44,422 nucleotides of DNA from Lachnospiraceae bacterium (GTDB lineage: Bacteria > Bacillota > Clostridia > Lachnospirales > Lachnospiraceae): assembly GCA_900770345.1 (NCBI GenBank), contig CAAGKF010000047.1, positions 1-44,422 of the forward strand, in the 5' to 3' direction. The translations under genes were made by a program, and so were the position numbers. Below the pieces are notes generated by a model. That model worked only from the letters and a program-made list of their open reading frames with translations. It did no database searches and had not been told where the DNA came from. Shown piece by piece: positions 25,283 to 33,362 of the stretch (the stretch's first letter is position 1; each line of letters opens with the position of its first letter).

Positions 25283-26200
25283 TTAGAACAGCGGAACAAC
25301 CGCTCCCTCGTAGGTATCTTCCATAAACTGCTTTACCTCAGGGCTTGTCAGAGCTTCCACAAGAGCTTTAATGGAATCCTGGTTCTCATCACCCTCTCTT
25401 ACGGCTACGATATTGCCGTAGGTGGTGGCTGCCAGAGACTGGGAATCCTCTGTTGCCAGAGCATCCTTCACCTTTAAGCCTGCCTCGATCGCATAGTTTC
25501 CGTTGATAACCGCGATATCACCGTCAGACAGGGAACGGGGAAGCTGAGCTGCCTCCAGCTCTACGATCTCCAGATTCTTCGGATTCTCAACGATATCATT
25601 CTTTGTTGCCTCCAGGCCAACGCCTTCCTTCAGCTTGATCAGCCCCTGTGCTTCCAGAAGAAGCAGAGCTCTTGCCTCGTTGCTCACATCATTCGGTACA
25701 AGAACCGTTCCCTTGTCAGGAAGCTCCTCCAGAGAAGCGGTCTTTCCTGCATAGATGCCGAATGGCTCATAGTGAATCGCGCCTGCGCTTACCAGTTTTG
25801 TGCCGTTCTGCTCATTGAAGGAATCCAGATATGGCTTGTGCTGGAAGTAGTTTGCATCCAGATCGCCGGAATCCAGCGCATTGTTTGGAAGAACATAATC
25901 GGTAAACTCTACGATCTCCAGTTCATAGCCCTTGGAAGCCAGAACCTCCTTCGCTGCCTCCAGGATCTCCGCATGAGGTGCCGGGCTTGCTCCTACGGTG
26001 ATCTTTGTCAGCTCTCCTGCTGCGGTTTCCTCAGCCTGGGTCTCACCTTCTGCTGCGGTTTCTGCTGCCGTCTCCGCCGCAGTTGTCTCCGCTGCCGCAG
26101 TCTCTGCTGCGGTTGTTTCCTTTGCTCCGCCTGAGCACGCGGTCAGTGCCGCTGCTGCCAGTGCTGCTGCAAATACAGCTGTTAAAAATTGTTTCTTCAT
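25283..26200 (-). CDS. metQ: Methionine-binding lipoprotein MetQ (NlpA family)
   Basis: 305 residues. Signal peptide with lipobox 'LTAC' (Cys22), then a repetitive Ala/Glu/Thr linker (about residues 28-62) and the NlpA/MetQ substrate-binding domain 'KITVGASPAPHAEILE...' with 'YELEIVEFTDYVLPN', 'ANYFQHKPYLDSFN' and 'GDIAVINGNYAIEAG'. It captures methionine (D- or L-, possibly also derivatives) outside the cell for MetNI. The ATG at 26200 has AGGAGGAAAC upstream; the longer frame to 26275 has no signal peptide. It follows metI by about 110 bases and ends the operon. Confidence 0.95.
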   Translation of the reverse strand: MKKQFLTAVFAAALAAAALTACSGGAKETTAAETAAAETTAAETAAETAAEGETQAEETAAGELTKITVGASPAPHAEILEAAKEVLASKGYELEIVEFTDYVLPNNALDSGDLDANYFQHKPYLDSFNEQNGTKLVSAGAIHYEPFGIYAGKTASLEELPDKGTVLVPNDVSNEARALLLLEAQGLIKLKEGVGLEATKNDIVENPKNLEIVELEAAQLPRSLSDGDIAVINGNYAIEAGLKVKDALATEDSQSLAATTYGNIVAVREGDENQDSIKALVEALTSPEVKQFMEDTYEGAVVPLF

Positions 26201-26312
26201 AATCGTTTCCTCCTCTTTCCGGGCATATGCCCATATGATTCCACCCTGAAGGGCATCTATAAAATCAGCCGGCATTTCTGCCTGCGGATTTTCACTGAAA
26301 ATTTCAGATTCA

Positions 26313-26978
26313 TTACCGGATCCTCTTGTCTCCCCGCTTAGCCATGCGCATAAATACTTCCTGGATCAGCTGCACGATGATCACCAGAAGAACCACTGTT
26401 ACCAGCATCACATCTGTCTGATAGCGATGGTATCCGTAACGGATCGCGATATCTCCCAGACCGCCTGCTCCCACAGAACCTGCCATTGCGGAGTATCCCA
26501 GAATCGTAGTGATGGAAATGGCGGCGCCCACCAGCAGAGAAGGCTTTGCCTCAGGAAGAAGAACCTTCCAGATGATCTGTCCCGTGGAAGCTCCCATGGA
26601 TTTGGCAGCCTCGATAACACCTGCATCCACTTCCTTTAAGGAAGACTCCACCATACGGCTGATATAAGGGAAAGCTGATATCACCAGCGGAACTACTGCC
26701 GCGTTTGGCCCGATAATCTTTCCGACAATGGCTCTTGTAACAGGGATTACCATTACCAGAAGAATGATAAAAGGAATAGAGCGCAGCAGGTTGATTACCG
26801 TACCTGCCACACGGTTGAACACCGGAGCCGGCTGGATACCGTTCTTATCCGTCACAACCAATGCAATTCCCAGCGGGATTCCCAGTATATAGGACAGAAG
26901 GGATGACAGGGACACCATGTAAACCGTTTCCCGAATCCCGTCCAGAAACATTTTCATCATTGCTGAATCAAACTGCAT
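26313..26978 (-). CDS. metI: Methionine ABC transporter permease MetI
   Basis: 221 residues with five or more membrane helices. The binding-protein-dependent permease EAA loop is visible as 'DAGVIEAAKSMGASTGQIIWKVLLPEA', and 'RSIPFIILLVMVIPVTR' is typical of MetI. The ATG at 26978 is one base after the metN stop, and its AGGAGG lies inside the last metN codons, so expression is tightly coupled. Confidence 0.95.
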   Translation of the reverse strand: MQFDSAMMKMFLDGIRETVYMVSLSSLLSYILGIPLGIALVVTDKNGIQPAPVFNRVAGTVINLLRSIPFIILLVMVIPVTRAIVGKIIGPNAAVVPLVISAFPYISRMVESSLKEVDAGVIEAAKSMGASTGQIIWKVLLPEAKPSLLVGAAISITTILGYSAMAGSVGAGGLGDIAIRYGYHRYQTDVMLVTVVLLVIIVQLIQEVFMRMAKRGDKRIR

Positions 26979-26979
26979 A

Positions 26980-27996
26980 CTACCGCACCTCCTCAAATGT
27001 AACCTTTGCCGTTCTCAGGTAATTGCAGACCCTGCCTGCAGCTACTTCGTCCTCCGGCAGCTGTATGATCATCTGGCCCATGGCCTTTCCCTCGATATCC
27101 CTTGTATCGGCATGCATGATATTAACCGGAACCTTACAGGCCAGAACCATGTTGGCAATCACCGGCTCCTCTGACTCTCTTCCGTCGAAAATGATACGGA
27201 TACGTCTGGATTTTCCGAAATTTACCTTGTTCTCCGCCGCATCTCCCAAAATCAGCTGGCGGCCGATATCTGATTTCGGACCGGAAAAGATATCCGATAC
27301 CTTTCCCACCTCTGCGATGTGGCTGTGGTCAATGATCGCCACTCTGTCACAGATTGCCTCGATCACCGCCATCTCATGGGTAATCACAATCACCGTAATC
27401 CCCATCTCACGATTGATCTTTTTCAGCAGCTGAAGAATGGATTTTGTCGTATTGGGATCCAGAGCGCTGGTGGCCTCATCGCACAGCAGCACTTTGGGAT
27501 TGGTAGCCATGGCTCTGGCAATGGCCACTCTCTGCTTCTGGCCGCCGGAAAGCTGTGCGGGATAAGCCTTCATCCTCTCCTCCAGACCCACCAGCTTCAG
27601 AAGATCCTCAGCCCGCTTCCTTGCATCCGCCTTATTTACTCTGGCGATCTCCAATGGAAAACACACATTCTGGAGCACATTTCTCTGTGCCAGAAGATTG
27701 AACTGCTGGAAGATCATTCCCATAGACTGTCTTGCCAGCCGCTTCTCCTTCTCCTTCATGGCAGACAGATTTCTGCCTTCAAAAATGACCCGGCCGGAGG
27801 TGGGAACCTCCAGATAATTGATACACCGCACCAACGTACTTTTTCCGGCTCCTGATAAGCCGATAATACCAAAGACTTCTCCCTGGCGTATTTCCAGATT
27901 AATATCATCCAGAGCTGTCACCGTACCATTGGCTGTCTGAAACTGTTTCCCCAGTCCTTCCAGCCGGATGATATATTCGTCCTTTTTCTGTTCCAT
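26980..27996 (-). CDS. metN: Methionine ABC transporter ATP-binding protein MetN
   Basis: 338 residues. Walker A 'GLSGAGKST', Q-loop 'MGMIFQQFNLL', signature 'LSGGQKQRV', Walker B 'VLLCDEATSALDP', H-loop 'VITHEM', and a C-terminal ACT-like NIL domain (about 265-338) that in E. coli MetN binds methionine and inhibits transport. The ATG at 27996 gives the family length; the frame continues upstream through the leader only because it happens to be open. It is the first gene of metN-metI-metQ and sits behind the attenuator described at 28087-28279. Confidence 0.95.
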   Translation of the reverse strand: MEQKKDEYIIRLEGLGKQFQTANGTVTALDDINLEIRQGEVFGIIGLSGAGKSTLVRCINYLEVPTSGRVIFEGRNLSAMKEKEKRLARQSMGMIFQQFNLLAQRNVLQNVCFPLEIARVNKADARKRAEDLLKLVGLEERMKAYPAQLSGGQKQRVAIARAMATNPKVLLCDEATSALDPNTTKSILQLLKKINREMGITVIVITHEMAVIEAICDRVAIIDHSHIAEVGKVSDIFSGPKSDIGRQLILGDAAENKVNFGKSRRIRIIFDGRESEEPVIANMVLACKVPVNIMHADTRDIEGKAMGQMIIQLPEDEVAAGRVCNYLRTAKVTFEEVR

Positions 27997-28058
27997 GGCA
28001 TTTCCATTCCTTTCCTGATGGTTAAACGTAAGGCTTCGTTTCCCAAAATTTAGTTTCA

Positions 28059-28080
28059 GTTCAGACATTGCCGTCTGAAC
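28059..28080 (-). other. Second hairpin in the metN leader
   Basis: GTTCAGAC...GTCTGAAC on the minus strand is an 8-bp stem between the attenuator terminator and the metN ribosome site. It has no T run. It may stabilise the mRNA. Confidence 0.4.
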
Positions 28081-28086
28081 AATAAC

Positions 28087-28128
28087 AAAATTTAAAAAAG
28101 CCGCATGTCCTGCACAGACCTGCGGCTT
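28087..28128 (-). terminator. Attenuator terminator in the metNIQ leader
   Basis: Minus-strand AAGCCGCA (28121-28128) pairs with TGCGGCTT (28098-28105), with an inner GTC/GAC pairing, followed by TTTTTTAAATTTT. It sits between the Met-rich leader peptide and metN, not after any other gene. The upstream pairs 28188-28193/28129-28134 (CTGAAA/TTTCAG) and 28213-28217/28120-28124 (CTGCG/CGCAG) would make an antiterminator that removes its 5' arm. Confidence 0.85.
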
Positions 28129-28189
28129 CTGAAAATTCAAAGCAACATCTTTTGATTATATCAAATCCATACAGAGAGAAAATCTGCTT

Positions 28190-28279
28190 TCAGTTTTTTG
28201 AGCATGCGGATACGCAGCACATCATATACATGCTGTTCATCATATCCATATCCATCTGCATGACTCTGAACTGATTCAT
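28190..28279 (-). CDS. Methionine-rich leader peptide of metNIQ (attenuation peptide)
   Basis: 29 codons from ATG 28279 to TGA 28190-28192, preceded by a perfect AGGAGG 5 bases upstream. Met occupies codons 1, 7, 9, 11, 13, 14, 17, 19 and 20, and Cys codons 21, 22 and 26; the core reads VMQMDMDMMNSMYMMCC. The frame starts about 45 bases after the predicted transcript start and is followed by a terminator before metN. AGCATG at codons 16-17 (28229-28234) pairs with CATGCT at codons 25-27 (28201-28206), the expected 1:2 hairpin. I infer that ribosomes stalled at Met codons when Met-tRNA is scarce block that hairpin and favour the antiterminator. An alternative is a tiny metal-binding peptide. 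Confidence 0.8.
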   Translation of the reverse strand: MNQFRVMQMDMDMMNSMYMMCCVSACSKN

Positions 28280-28331
28280 ATATTCCTCCTGCATGATTCC
28301 TATAAAACAACTAGGTTTAATCTTAGTTAAG

Positions 28332-28360
28332 AAGATACATCACTTACATCTGTTTGTCAA
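28332..28360 (-). promoter_or_regulatory. Promoter of the metNIQ leader
   Basis: Minus-strand consensus -35 TTGACA (28355-28360), 17-base spacer, -10 TATCTT (28332-28337). It starts transcription just after the dipeptidase gene. Confidence 0.85.
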
Positions 28361-28382
28361 GTTTTTTTTACAGCTTTTGCAG

Positions 28383-29786
28383 CTATGAGCAAAGATCCAC
28401 AATTACCTGAGCAAAGATCTTGGCACTGATCAGCAGCTCATCCACAACGGCGAACTCATCCGCGCCGTGCATGCGGTTATCTGTGCCTGGCATTGCCGCG
28501 CCAAAAGCCACACCATTTTTCAGATGATGCACGTAAGTACCTCCGCCTGTTGACTGGCAGCCGCCCTTCAGACCGGTGTACTCTTCATATGCTCTGATCA
28601 GAGTTTTTACAAATTCACAATCGCCGTCCACATGATGAGGCTCTGTCAGAGACTCCGCGTAAAGTGTAAAGCCGGCATCAGCCATATTGGTCTTTGCCAC
28701 CTTCAGTACATTATCCTCCGTAGCGCACAGCGGACAGCGGCAGTCAAAAATACCTTCCAGATTATCTGCTTCAACAGTCAGCATATCGAATGCCAGCGTC
28801 AGAGCACCGGAGAGTTCATCCTCCATGGCAATTCCCAGAGCCTCGCCCCGTGTATCCCCGTGCGGAAACAGCTTCAGCAGATTCTTTACCGCGGCCATCT
28901 GAGGACAGGGAGCCAGAGGAAGACGGGTCAAAAATACCAGCAGTCCTGTCAGGGCATTCTTCCCTTCTTCCGGCGTGCTGGCATGAGCGCCCTCACCCTG
29001 AGCAGTAATATGAATCTGCTCGCTGTCAGCCTCGAAGGTAAAGGAAATGCCTGTCTCCTTTTCCACCCGGGCAGCTGTTTTCTCCAGTGTATCCATATCA
29101 ATGCCGGCCACAGAAGCCCTGGCCTTGCCCGGAACCACATTGACCTTCACGCCTGCCTCCAGCCTTACCAGCTTCGGCAGTTCCTCCGATGCCTCAAAGA
29201 CAGCGGTAAAACGACCGGGAAGACGTCCCTTCTCGATATTGGTAACAGGAAATTCCGCGTCCGGTGAAAATGTCATGGGCGCTTCCTTCTCCACCTGATA
29301 ATACTCCTTAATGTCAGAGCTTCCGCATTCTTCATCTGTTCCCAGGATCAGGCGCACATTCCTTGAAAGGGGGATGCCGGACTCCTTTACAGCTCTCATG
29401 GCATACAGGGCAGCTACAGCCGGTCCCTTATCATCGGCAGTGCCGCGTCCATAGATTTTTCCGTCCTTTACCAGCGGCTCAAAGGGTTCCGTAACGGTCC
29501 ACCCCTCTCCTGCGGGAACCACATCAAGATGCGCCAGGATATCCAGCTGCTTCTCTTTGTCATTCATATCGGCAGTTCCTACATAATTATCATAATTGGT
29601 GATGGAAAATCCGTATCTTTCCGCCATGGAAAGGGCAGCCTGAAGAGCGGAAAAGGGTCCCTCCCCAAAGGGCTTTCCCTCACTGTAAGGCATCTTCTCA
29701 CTGTTGATGCGGCAGAGGGCGGCAATATCCTCCAGCATCTCATCTTTATGGGAATCTATAAACTGTTCAATTTCTTTCCTGTACAT
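28383..29786 (-). CDS. M20-family dipeptidase, PepV/Sapep type
   Basis: 467 residues. Metal-binding motifs of M20 enzymes: 'ILAHLDVVPAGEGW' (His and Asp), 'GRGTADDKGPAVAALYAM' (bridging Asp), 'ILGTDEECGSSD' (catalytic Glu and metal Glu), 'FSPDAEFPVTNIEKG' and C-terminal 'GGTYVHHLKNGVAFGAAMPG'. PepV/Sapep enzymes are Mn- or Zn-dependent cytosolic aminodipeptidases that release amino acids from dipeptides. It lies directly upstream of the metNIQ promoter on the same strand, so a common amino-acid supply theme is possible but not shown. Confidence 0.93.
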   Translation of the reverse strand: MYRKEIEQFIDSHKDEMLEDIAALCRINSEKMPYSEGKPFGEGPFSALQAALSMAERYGFSITNYDNYVGTADMNDKEKQLDILAHLDVVPAGEGWTVTEPFEPLVKDGKIYGRGTADDKGPAVAALYAMRAVKESGIPLSRNVRLILGTDEECGSSDIKEYYQVEKEAPMTFSPDAEFPVTNIEKGRLPGRFTAVFEASEELPKLVRLEAGVKVNVVPGKARASVAGIDMDTLEKTAARVEKETGISFTFEADSEQIHITAQGEGAHASTPEEGKNALTGLLVFLTRLPLAPCPQMAAVKNLLKLFPHGDTRGEALGIAMEDELSGALTLAFDMLTVEADNLEGIFDCRCPLCATEDNVLKVAKTNMADAGFTLYAESLTEPHHVDGDCEFVKTLIRAYEEYTGLKGGCQSTGGGTYVHHLKNGVAFGAAMPGTDNRMHGADEFAVVDELLISAKIFAQVIVDLCS

Positions 29787-29809
29787 AGCCCGCTTTCTCC
29801 TTCCCGCAC

Positions 29810-30256
29810 CTATTTCAGCATGGATGCCAGAGTTTCATTTACAAGCTTTCCGTCAGCCTTGCCTTTTACCTTCGGCATCAGCACCTTCATGATCGCACCC
29901 TTATCCTTCGGTGAAGGTGTTTCGATCCCCAGCTCAGCCAGCACAGAGGCAATGACCTCACGGATCTGCTCTACACTCATATCCGCAGGAGCAAACTCCT
30001 TATATACAGCCATTCTTGCAGCGGCCTCATCACGGATGTCCTGACGGTCTGCCGGAGCCAGATCGTAGGTCTCCTGCGTCTGCTTGATCTCCTTCTTCAC
30101 GATGGCATTTTCCTCTGCCTCTGTCAGCTCCCCGCGCTTGTCGATCTGCGCGTTCTTCAATGCCGACAGCAGCATAGAAAGAGAATCCTTTCTTGCCTTG
30201 TCCTTCGCCTTCATAGCCTCTACCATAGCGGCTCTTACTACATCAATCTTGCTCAT
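29810..30256 (-). CDS. YqeY/GatB-related domain protein
   Basis: 148 residues. 'MSKIDVVRAAMVEAMKAKDKARKDSLSMLLSALKNAQIDKRGELTEAEENAIVKKEIKQTQETYDLA' is the YqeY fold with the K-K-E-I-K-Q-x-x-E-T core. The C-terminal 'DKGAIMKVLMPKVKGKADGKLVNETLASML' matches the GatB tail domain that contacts tRNA. The role of free-standing YqeY is unknown; a tRNA-linked function is inferred. The length is normal and it lies 23 bases after the dipeptidase start region. Confidence 0.92.
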   Translation of the reverse strand: MSKIDVVRAAMVEAMKAKDKARKDSLSMLLSALKNAQIDKRGELTEAEENAIVKKEIKQTQETYDLAPADRQDIRDEAAARMAVYKEFAPADMSVEQIREVIASVLAELGIETPSPKDKGAIMKVLMPKVKGKADGKLVNETLASMLK

Positions 30257-30303
30257 ATTCTTTACCTCCTGTTGAGATTAATTGCATCATTGCTGCGGTC
30301 TGC

Positions 30304-31908
30304 CTAATTTTTCCCGAATTCAGCCAGCTTAAGGCCCGGATTGCGCTCCAGCACCATTCCCACACTCCAGCTGTTGATGAACAGAAGCAGCGGATTGTCC
30401 TTCAGATCCTTGATGCGCTTCATATCGGATGTACCCTGGATCCTTGCCACATCCACCTCCTGGGGATTCTCCACCCAGCGGATATGTTCAAAGGGCAGCT
30501 TCTCCAGAACAACCTCCACATTATATTCATTCTGCAGACGATAGGTGAGCACTTCAAACTGCAGCACGCCTACTACACCCACGATGATCTCCTCCATACC
30601 GGAATTGAACTCCTGGAAGATCTGGATCGCGCCTTCCTGAGCGATCTGGTTCACACCCTTGATAAACTGCTTGCGCTTCATGGTATCCACCTGGCGCACT
30701 CTGGCAAAATGCTCCGGTGCGAAGGTAGGGATACCCTCAAACTGAAATTTCTCATTGGAAGTACACAGCGTATCACCGATGGAAAAAATACCCGGATCAA
30801 ATACACCGATAATATCGCCGGCATAGGCCTCTTCCACGATTTTTCTGTCCTGGGCCATCAGCTGCTGAGGCTGCGTAAGGCGGATCTTCTTGCCGCCCTG
30901 AACGTGGTTCACTTCCATACCAGCTTCAAACTTTCCGGAACAGATACGCATAAAGGCGATCCTGTCACGGTGGGCCTTGTTCATATTGGCCTGGATCTTA
31001 AACACAAACGCGGAAAAGTCAGGCCGGAAGGGATCGATCACACCGTCCAGCGTCTTTCTCGGAAGAGGCGGAGTGGTCATTTTCAGGAAATGCTCCAGAA
31101 AGGTTTCCACACCAAAGTTGGTGAGGGCAGAACCGAAAAATACAGGAGAAAGATCTCCTCTCTGCACCCGCTCCATATCCAGCTCGTCGCTGGCGCCGTC
31201 CAGAAGCTCAATATCGTCCAGAAGCTGCTGATGGTAAATGGAACCGATCACAGACTCCACATCGTCGGACTCCGCGTCAAACTCCTGACTTGCTACTTCC
31301 TTTGCGCCGCCCATGGCAGCCGTAAAGGTGGTGATCTTCTTGGTAAAACGGTCGTAAACGCCCTTGAAGCTTTTTCCGCAGCCGATGGGCCAGTTCACCG
31401 GACATGTGCGGATCCCCAGCACATCCTCGATCTCATCCATCAGCTCATAGGGATCTCTGGCCTCCCGGTCAAACTTATTGATAAATGTAAAAATAGGAAT
31501 ATGGCGCATTACACAAACCTTAAACAGCTTGATGGTCTGCGCCTCAACGCCCTTGGAACCGTCGATCACCATGACAGCGGAATCCGCCGCCATCAGGGTA
31601 CGGTAGGTATCCTCGGAGAAATCCTGATGTCCCGGCGTATCCAGGATATTGATGCAGAATCCCTCATAATTGAACTGCATGGCGGAAGATGTTACGGAAA
31701 TACCTCTCTCCTTCTCGATGTCCATCCAGTCGGATACCGCGTGCTTGGCAGCCTTTCTTCCCTTAACGGTACCCGCCAGGTTGATGGCGCCGCCGTACAG
31801 CAGGAATTTCTCCGTCAGCGTTGTCTTACCTGCATCCGGATGGGATATAATCGCAAATGTTCTCCGCTTTTTTATCTCTTCTGTCATCTGATTGTCTGTC
31901 TGTGACAA
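30304..31908 (-). CDS. prfC: Peptide chain release factor 3
   Basis: 534 residues. GTPase motifs: G1 'SHPDAGKTT', G3 'DTPGHQDFSEDTYR', G4 'FINKFDREARDP'. Then the RF3-specific domain II/III with 'FKIQANMNKAHRDRIAFMRICSG' and 'VGVLQFEVLTYRLQNEYNVEV'. RF3 recycles RF1/RF2 from the ribosome after termination. The likely start is TTG at 31908, since GGAGG lies 8 bases upstream; an ATG seven codons later has no better site. Confidence 0.96.
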   Translation of the reverse strand: MSQTDNQMTEEIKKRRTFAIISHPDAGKTTLTEKFLLYGGAINLAGTVKGRKAAKHAVSDWMDIEKERGISVTSSAMQFNYEGFCINILDTPGHQDFSEDTYRTLMAADSAVMVIDGSKGVEAQTIKLFKVCVMRHIPIFTFINKFDREARDPYELMDEIEDVLGIRTCPVNWPIGCGKSFKGVYDRFTKKITTFTAAMGGAKEVASQEFDAESDDVESVIGSIYHQQLLDDIELLDGASDELDMERVQRGDLSPVFFGSALTNFGVETFLEHFLKMTTPPLPRKTLDGVIDPFRPDFSAFVFKIQANMNKAHRDRIAFMRICSGKFEAGMEVNHVQGGKKIRLTQPQQLMAQDRKIVEEAYAGDIIGVFDPGIFSIGDTLCTSNEKFQFEGIPTFAPEHFARVRQVDTMKRKQFIKGVNQIAQEGAIQIFQEFNSGMEEIIVGVVGVLQFEVLTYRLQNEYNVEVVLEKLPFEHIRWVENPQEVDVARIQGTSDMKRIKDLKDNPLLLFINSWSVGMVLERNPGLKLAEFGKN

Positions 31909-31946
31909 GATTTTTTCCTCCGTTTTTCAATATGCTTTAAAAGACA

Positions 31947-31967
31947 GGCGTACATCTGCAGTACGCC
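31947..31967 (-). other. Leader hairpin upstream of prfC
   Basis: GGCGTAC-7 bases-GTACGCC, followed on the minus strand by TGTCTTTT, lies between the prfC promoter and its ribosome site. The T run is weak, so it may be a poor terminator or a stability hairpin. Confidence 0.45.
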
Positions 31968-31985
31968 CGTACAAATTCAAAATAC

Positions 31986-32014
31986 ATTTTATATGTAACA
32001 GGCCCCAAAGTCAA
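31986..32014 (-). promoter_or_regulatory. Promoter of prfC
   Basis: Minus-strand -35 TTGACT (32009-32014), 17-base spacer, -10 TAAAAT (31986-31991). Confidence 0.7.
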
Positions 32015-32040
32015 GGGGCGCTGTTATCCCTGCCACTCTG

Positions 32041-33234
32041 TTATCTCATCTGTCCCGCGATCTCCGTAAGCAGCCGGTCCGCCACCTCATCCTTGGACAT
32101 CATAGGGAGTTCCGTCTCCCGATCCTTTGTAATGATGGTTACCACATTGGTATCCGTCCCAAAGCCTGCTCCCTTTACCTTCAGATTATTGGCCACGATC
32201 ATATCAATATTCTTCTTCGCCAGCTTTGCCCTGGAATTCTCCAGCATGTTCTGAGTCTCCATGGAAAATCCGCAGAGGAACTGCCCTTCTCTTCTGTGCT
32301 GTCCCAGCCATCCCAGAATATCATCCGTGCGCTCCAGACCGATGGACAGGTCTCCCTCTTTCTTTTTGACCTTCTCGCTGCTCACCACAGCCGGTCGGTA
32401 GTCGGCCACCGCTGCAGCCTTGATGATAATATCCTGCTCAGCGCTTCTCTCCGTCACAGCCTTATACATCTCTCCGGCACTTTCCACCTTCACCACCTCC
32501 GTAAACAGAGGCGGCTCAATATTCACAGGCCCTGTCACCAGCGTTGCCTGTGCCCCTCGGTAAGCGGCTGCCTTTGCGATGGCGTATCCCATTTTTCCTG
32601 TGGAATGATTGGTGATGTAGCGCACAGGGTCGATAGCCTCTCTGGTAGGCCCCGCCGTCACAAGGATCTTCTTCCCGACCAGATCCTTCGGATAGCCCGC
32701 CTCCCGCAGGATGTACTCAAAAAGCACCTCCGGCTCCGGCATCTTTCCCGCTCCCGTATCACCGCAGGCAAGGTAGCCGGTAGCCGGGGCAATCACCTCC
32801 ATACCGTATTTTTCCAGTATCTTCAGATTGTCCTGGACGATAGGATTTTCATACATACGGGTATTCATGGCCGGAGCCACGATTTTCCTGCACTGACATG
32901 CCATCACCGTAGTCGTCAGCATATCATCGGCAATGCCATGAGCCAGCTTCCCGATCACATTGGCGGATGCCGGGGCGATCATCACCACATCCGCCTGCTT
33001 TGCCAGAGACACATGCTCCACACTGAATTCAAAATTCCGGTCAAAGGTATCCACCAGACATTTATTCCCCGTCAAGGTCTCAAAGGTAATGGGATTAATG
33101 AAATTGGTGGCGTTTTTTGTCATCAGAACATGAACCTTTGCCCCTCCTTTCATCAGCGCGCTGGCAAGGTATGCAATTTTATAAGCCGCAATGCTTCCTG
33201 TGACTCCAAGGAGAACGGTTTTTCCTTTTAACAT
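32041..33234 (-). CDS. coaBC: Bifunctional phosphopantothenoylcysteine decarboxylase / phosphopantothenate-cysteine ligase
   Basis: 397 residues. The N-terminal flavoprotein CoaC domain has 'LLGVTGSIAAYK', 'PASANVIGKLAHGIADDMLTT', 'PAMNTRMYENP' and 'ACGDTGAGKMPEPE' (active-site Cys). The C-terminal CoaB domain has 'ILVTAGPTREAIDPVRYITNHSTGKMGYAIA' and 'KAAAVADYRP'. It carries out the second and third steps of coenzyme A synthesis from phosphopantothenate. It is divergent from coaX, which does the first step. AGGAGGAAC precedes the ATG. Confidence 0.96.
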   Translation of the reverse strand: MLKGKTVLLGVTGSIAAYKIAYLASALMKGGAKVHVLMTKNATNFINPITFETLTGNKCLVDTFDRNFEFSVEHVSLAKQADVVMIAPASANVIGKLAHGIADDMLTTTVMACQCRKIVAPAMNTRMYENPIVQDNLKILEKYGMEVIAPATGYLACGDTGAGKMPEPEVLFEYILREAGYPKDLVGKKILVTAGPTREAIDPVRYITNHSTGKMGYAIAKAAAYRGAQATLVTGPVNIEPPLFTEVVKVESAGEMYKAVTERSAEQDIIIKAAAVADYRPAVVSSEKVKKKEGDLSIGLERTDDILGWLGQHRREGQFLCGFSMETQNMLENSRAKLAKKNIDMIVANNLKVKGAGFGTDTNVVTIITKDRETELPMMSKDEVADRLLTEIAGQMR

Positions 33235-33362
33235 GGGGGTTCCTCCTGTTGTTTTTCTTATTTTTCTGTGCTACAATCATAGCGGATTTTACACGATATC
33301 TGTTTTTCCGCATCGTGTTCAGTATAACATATATCGCTTTTGATTGAAAGGAGTTCCCGGGA

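Noticed and set aside
28020..28360. S-box or T-box riboswitch upstream of metN
   Set aside because: I could not find the S-box core motifs, the T-box AGGGTGG-type sequence or a specifier stem. The Met-rich peptide explains the terminator better.
30484..31905. A long plus-strand open frame of over 470 codons opposite prfC
   Set aside because: It is a shadow of prfC. The translation shows no family motif, and the minus-strand gene is certain.
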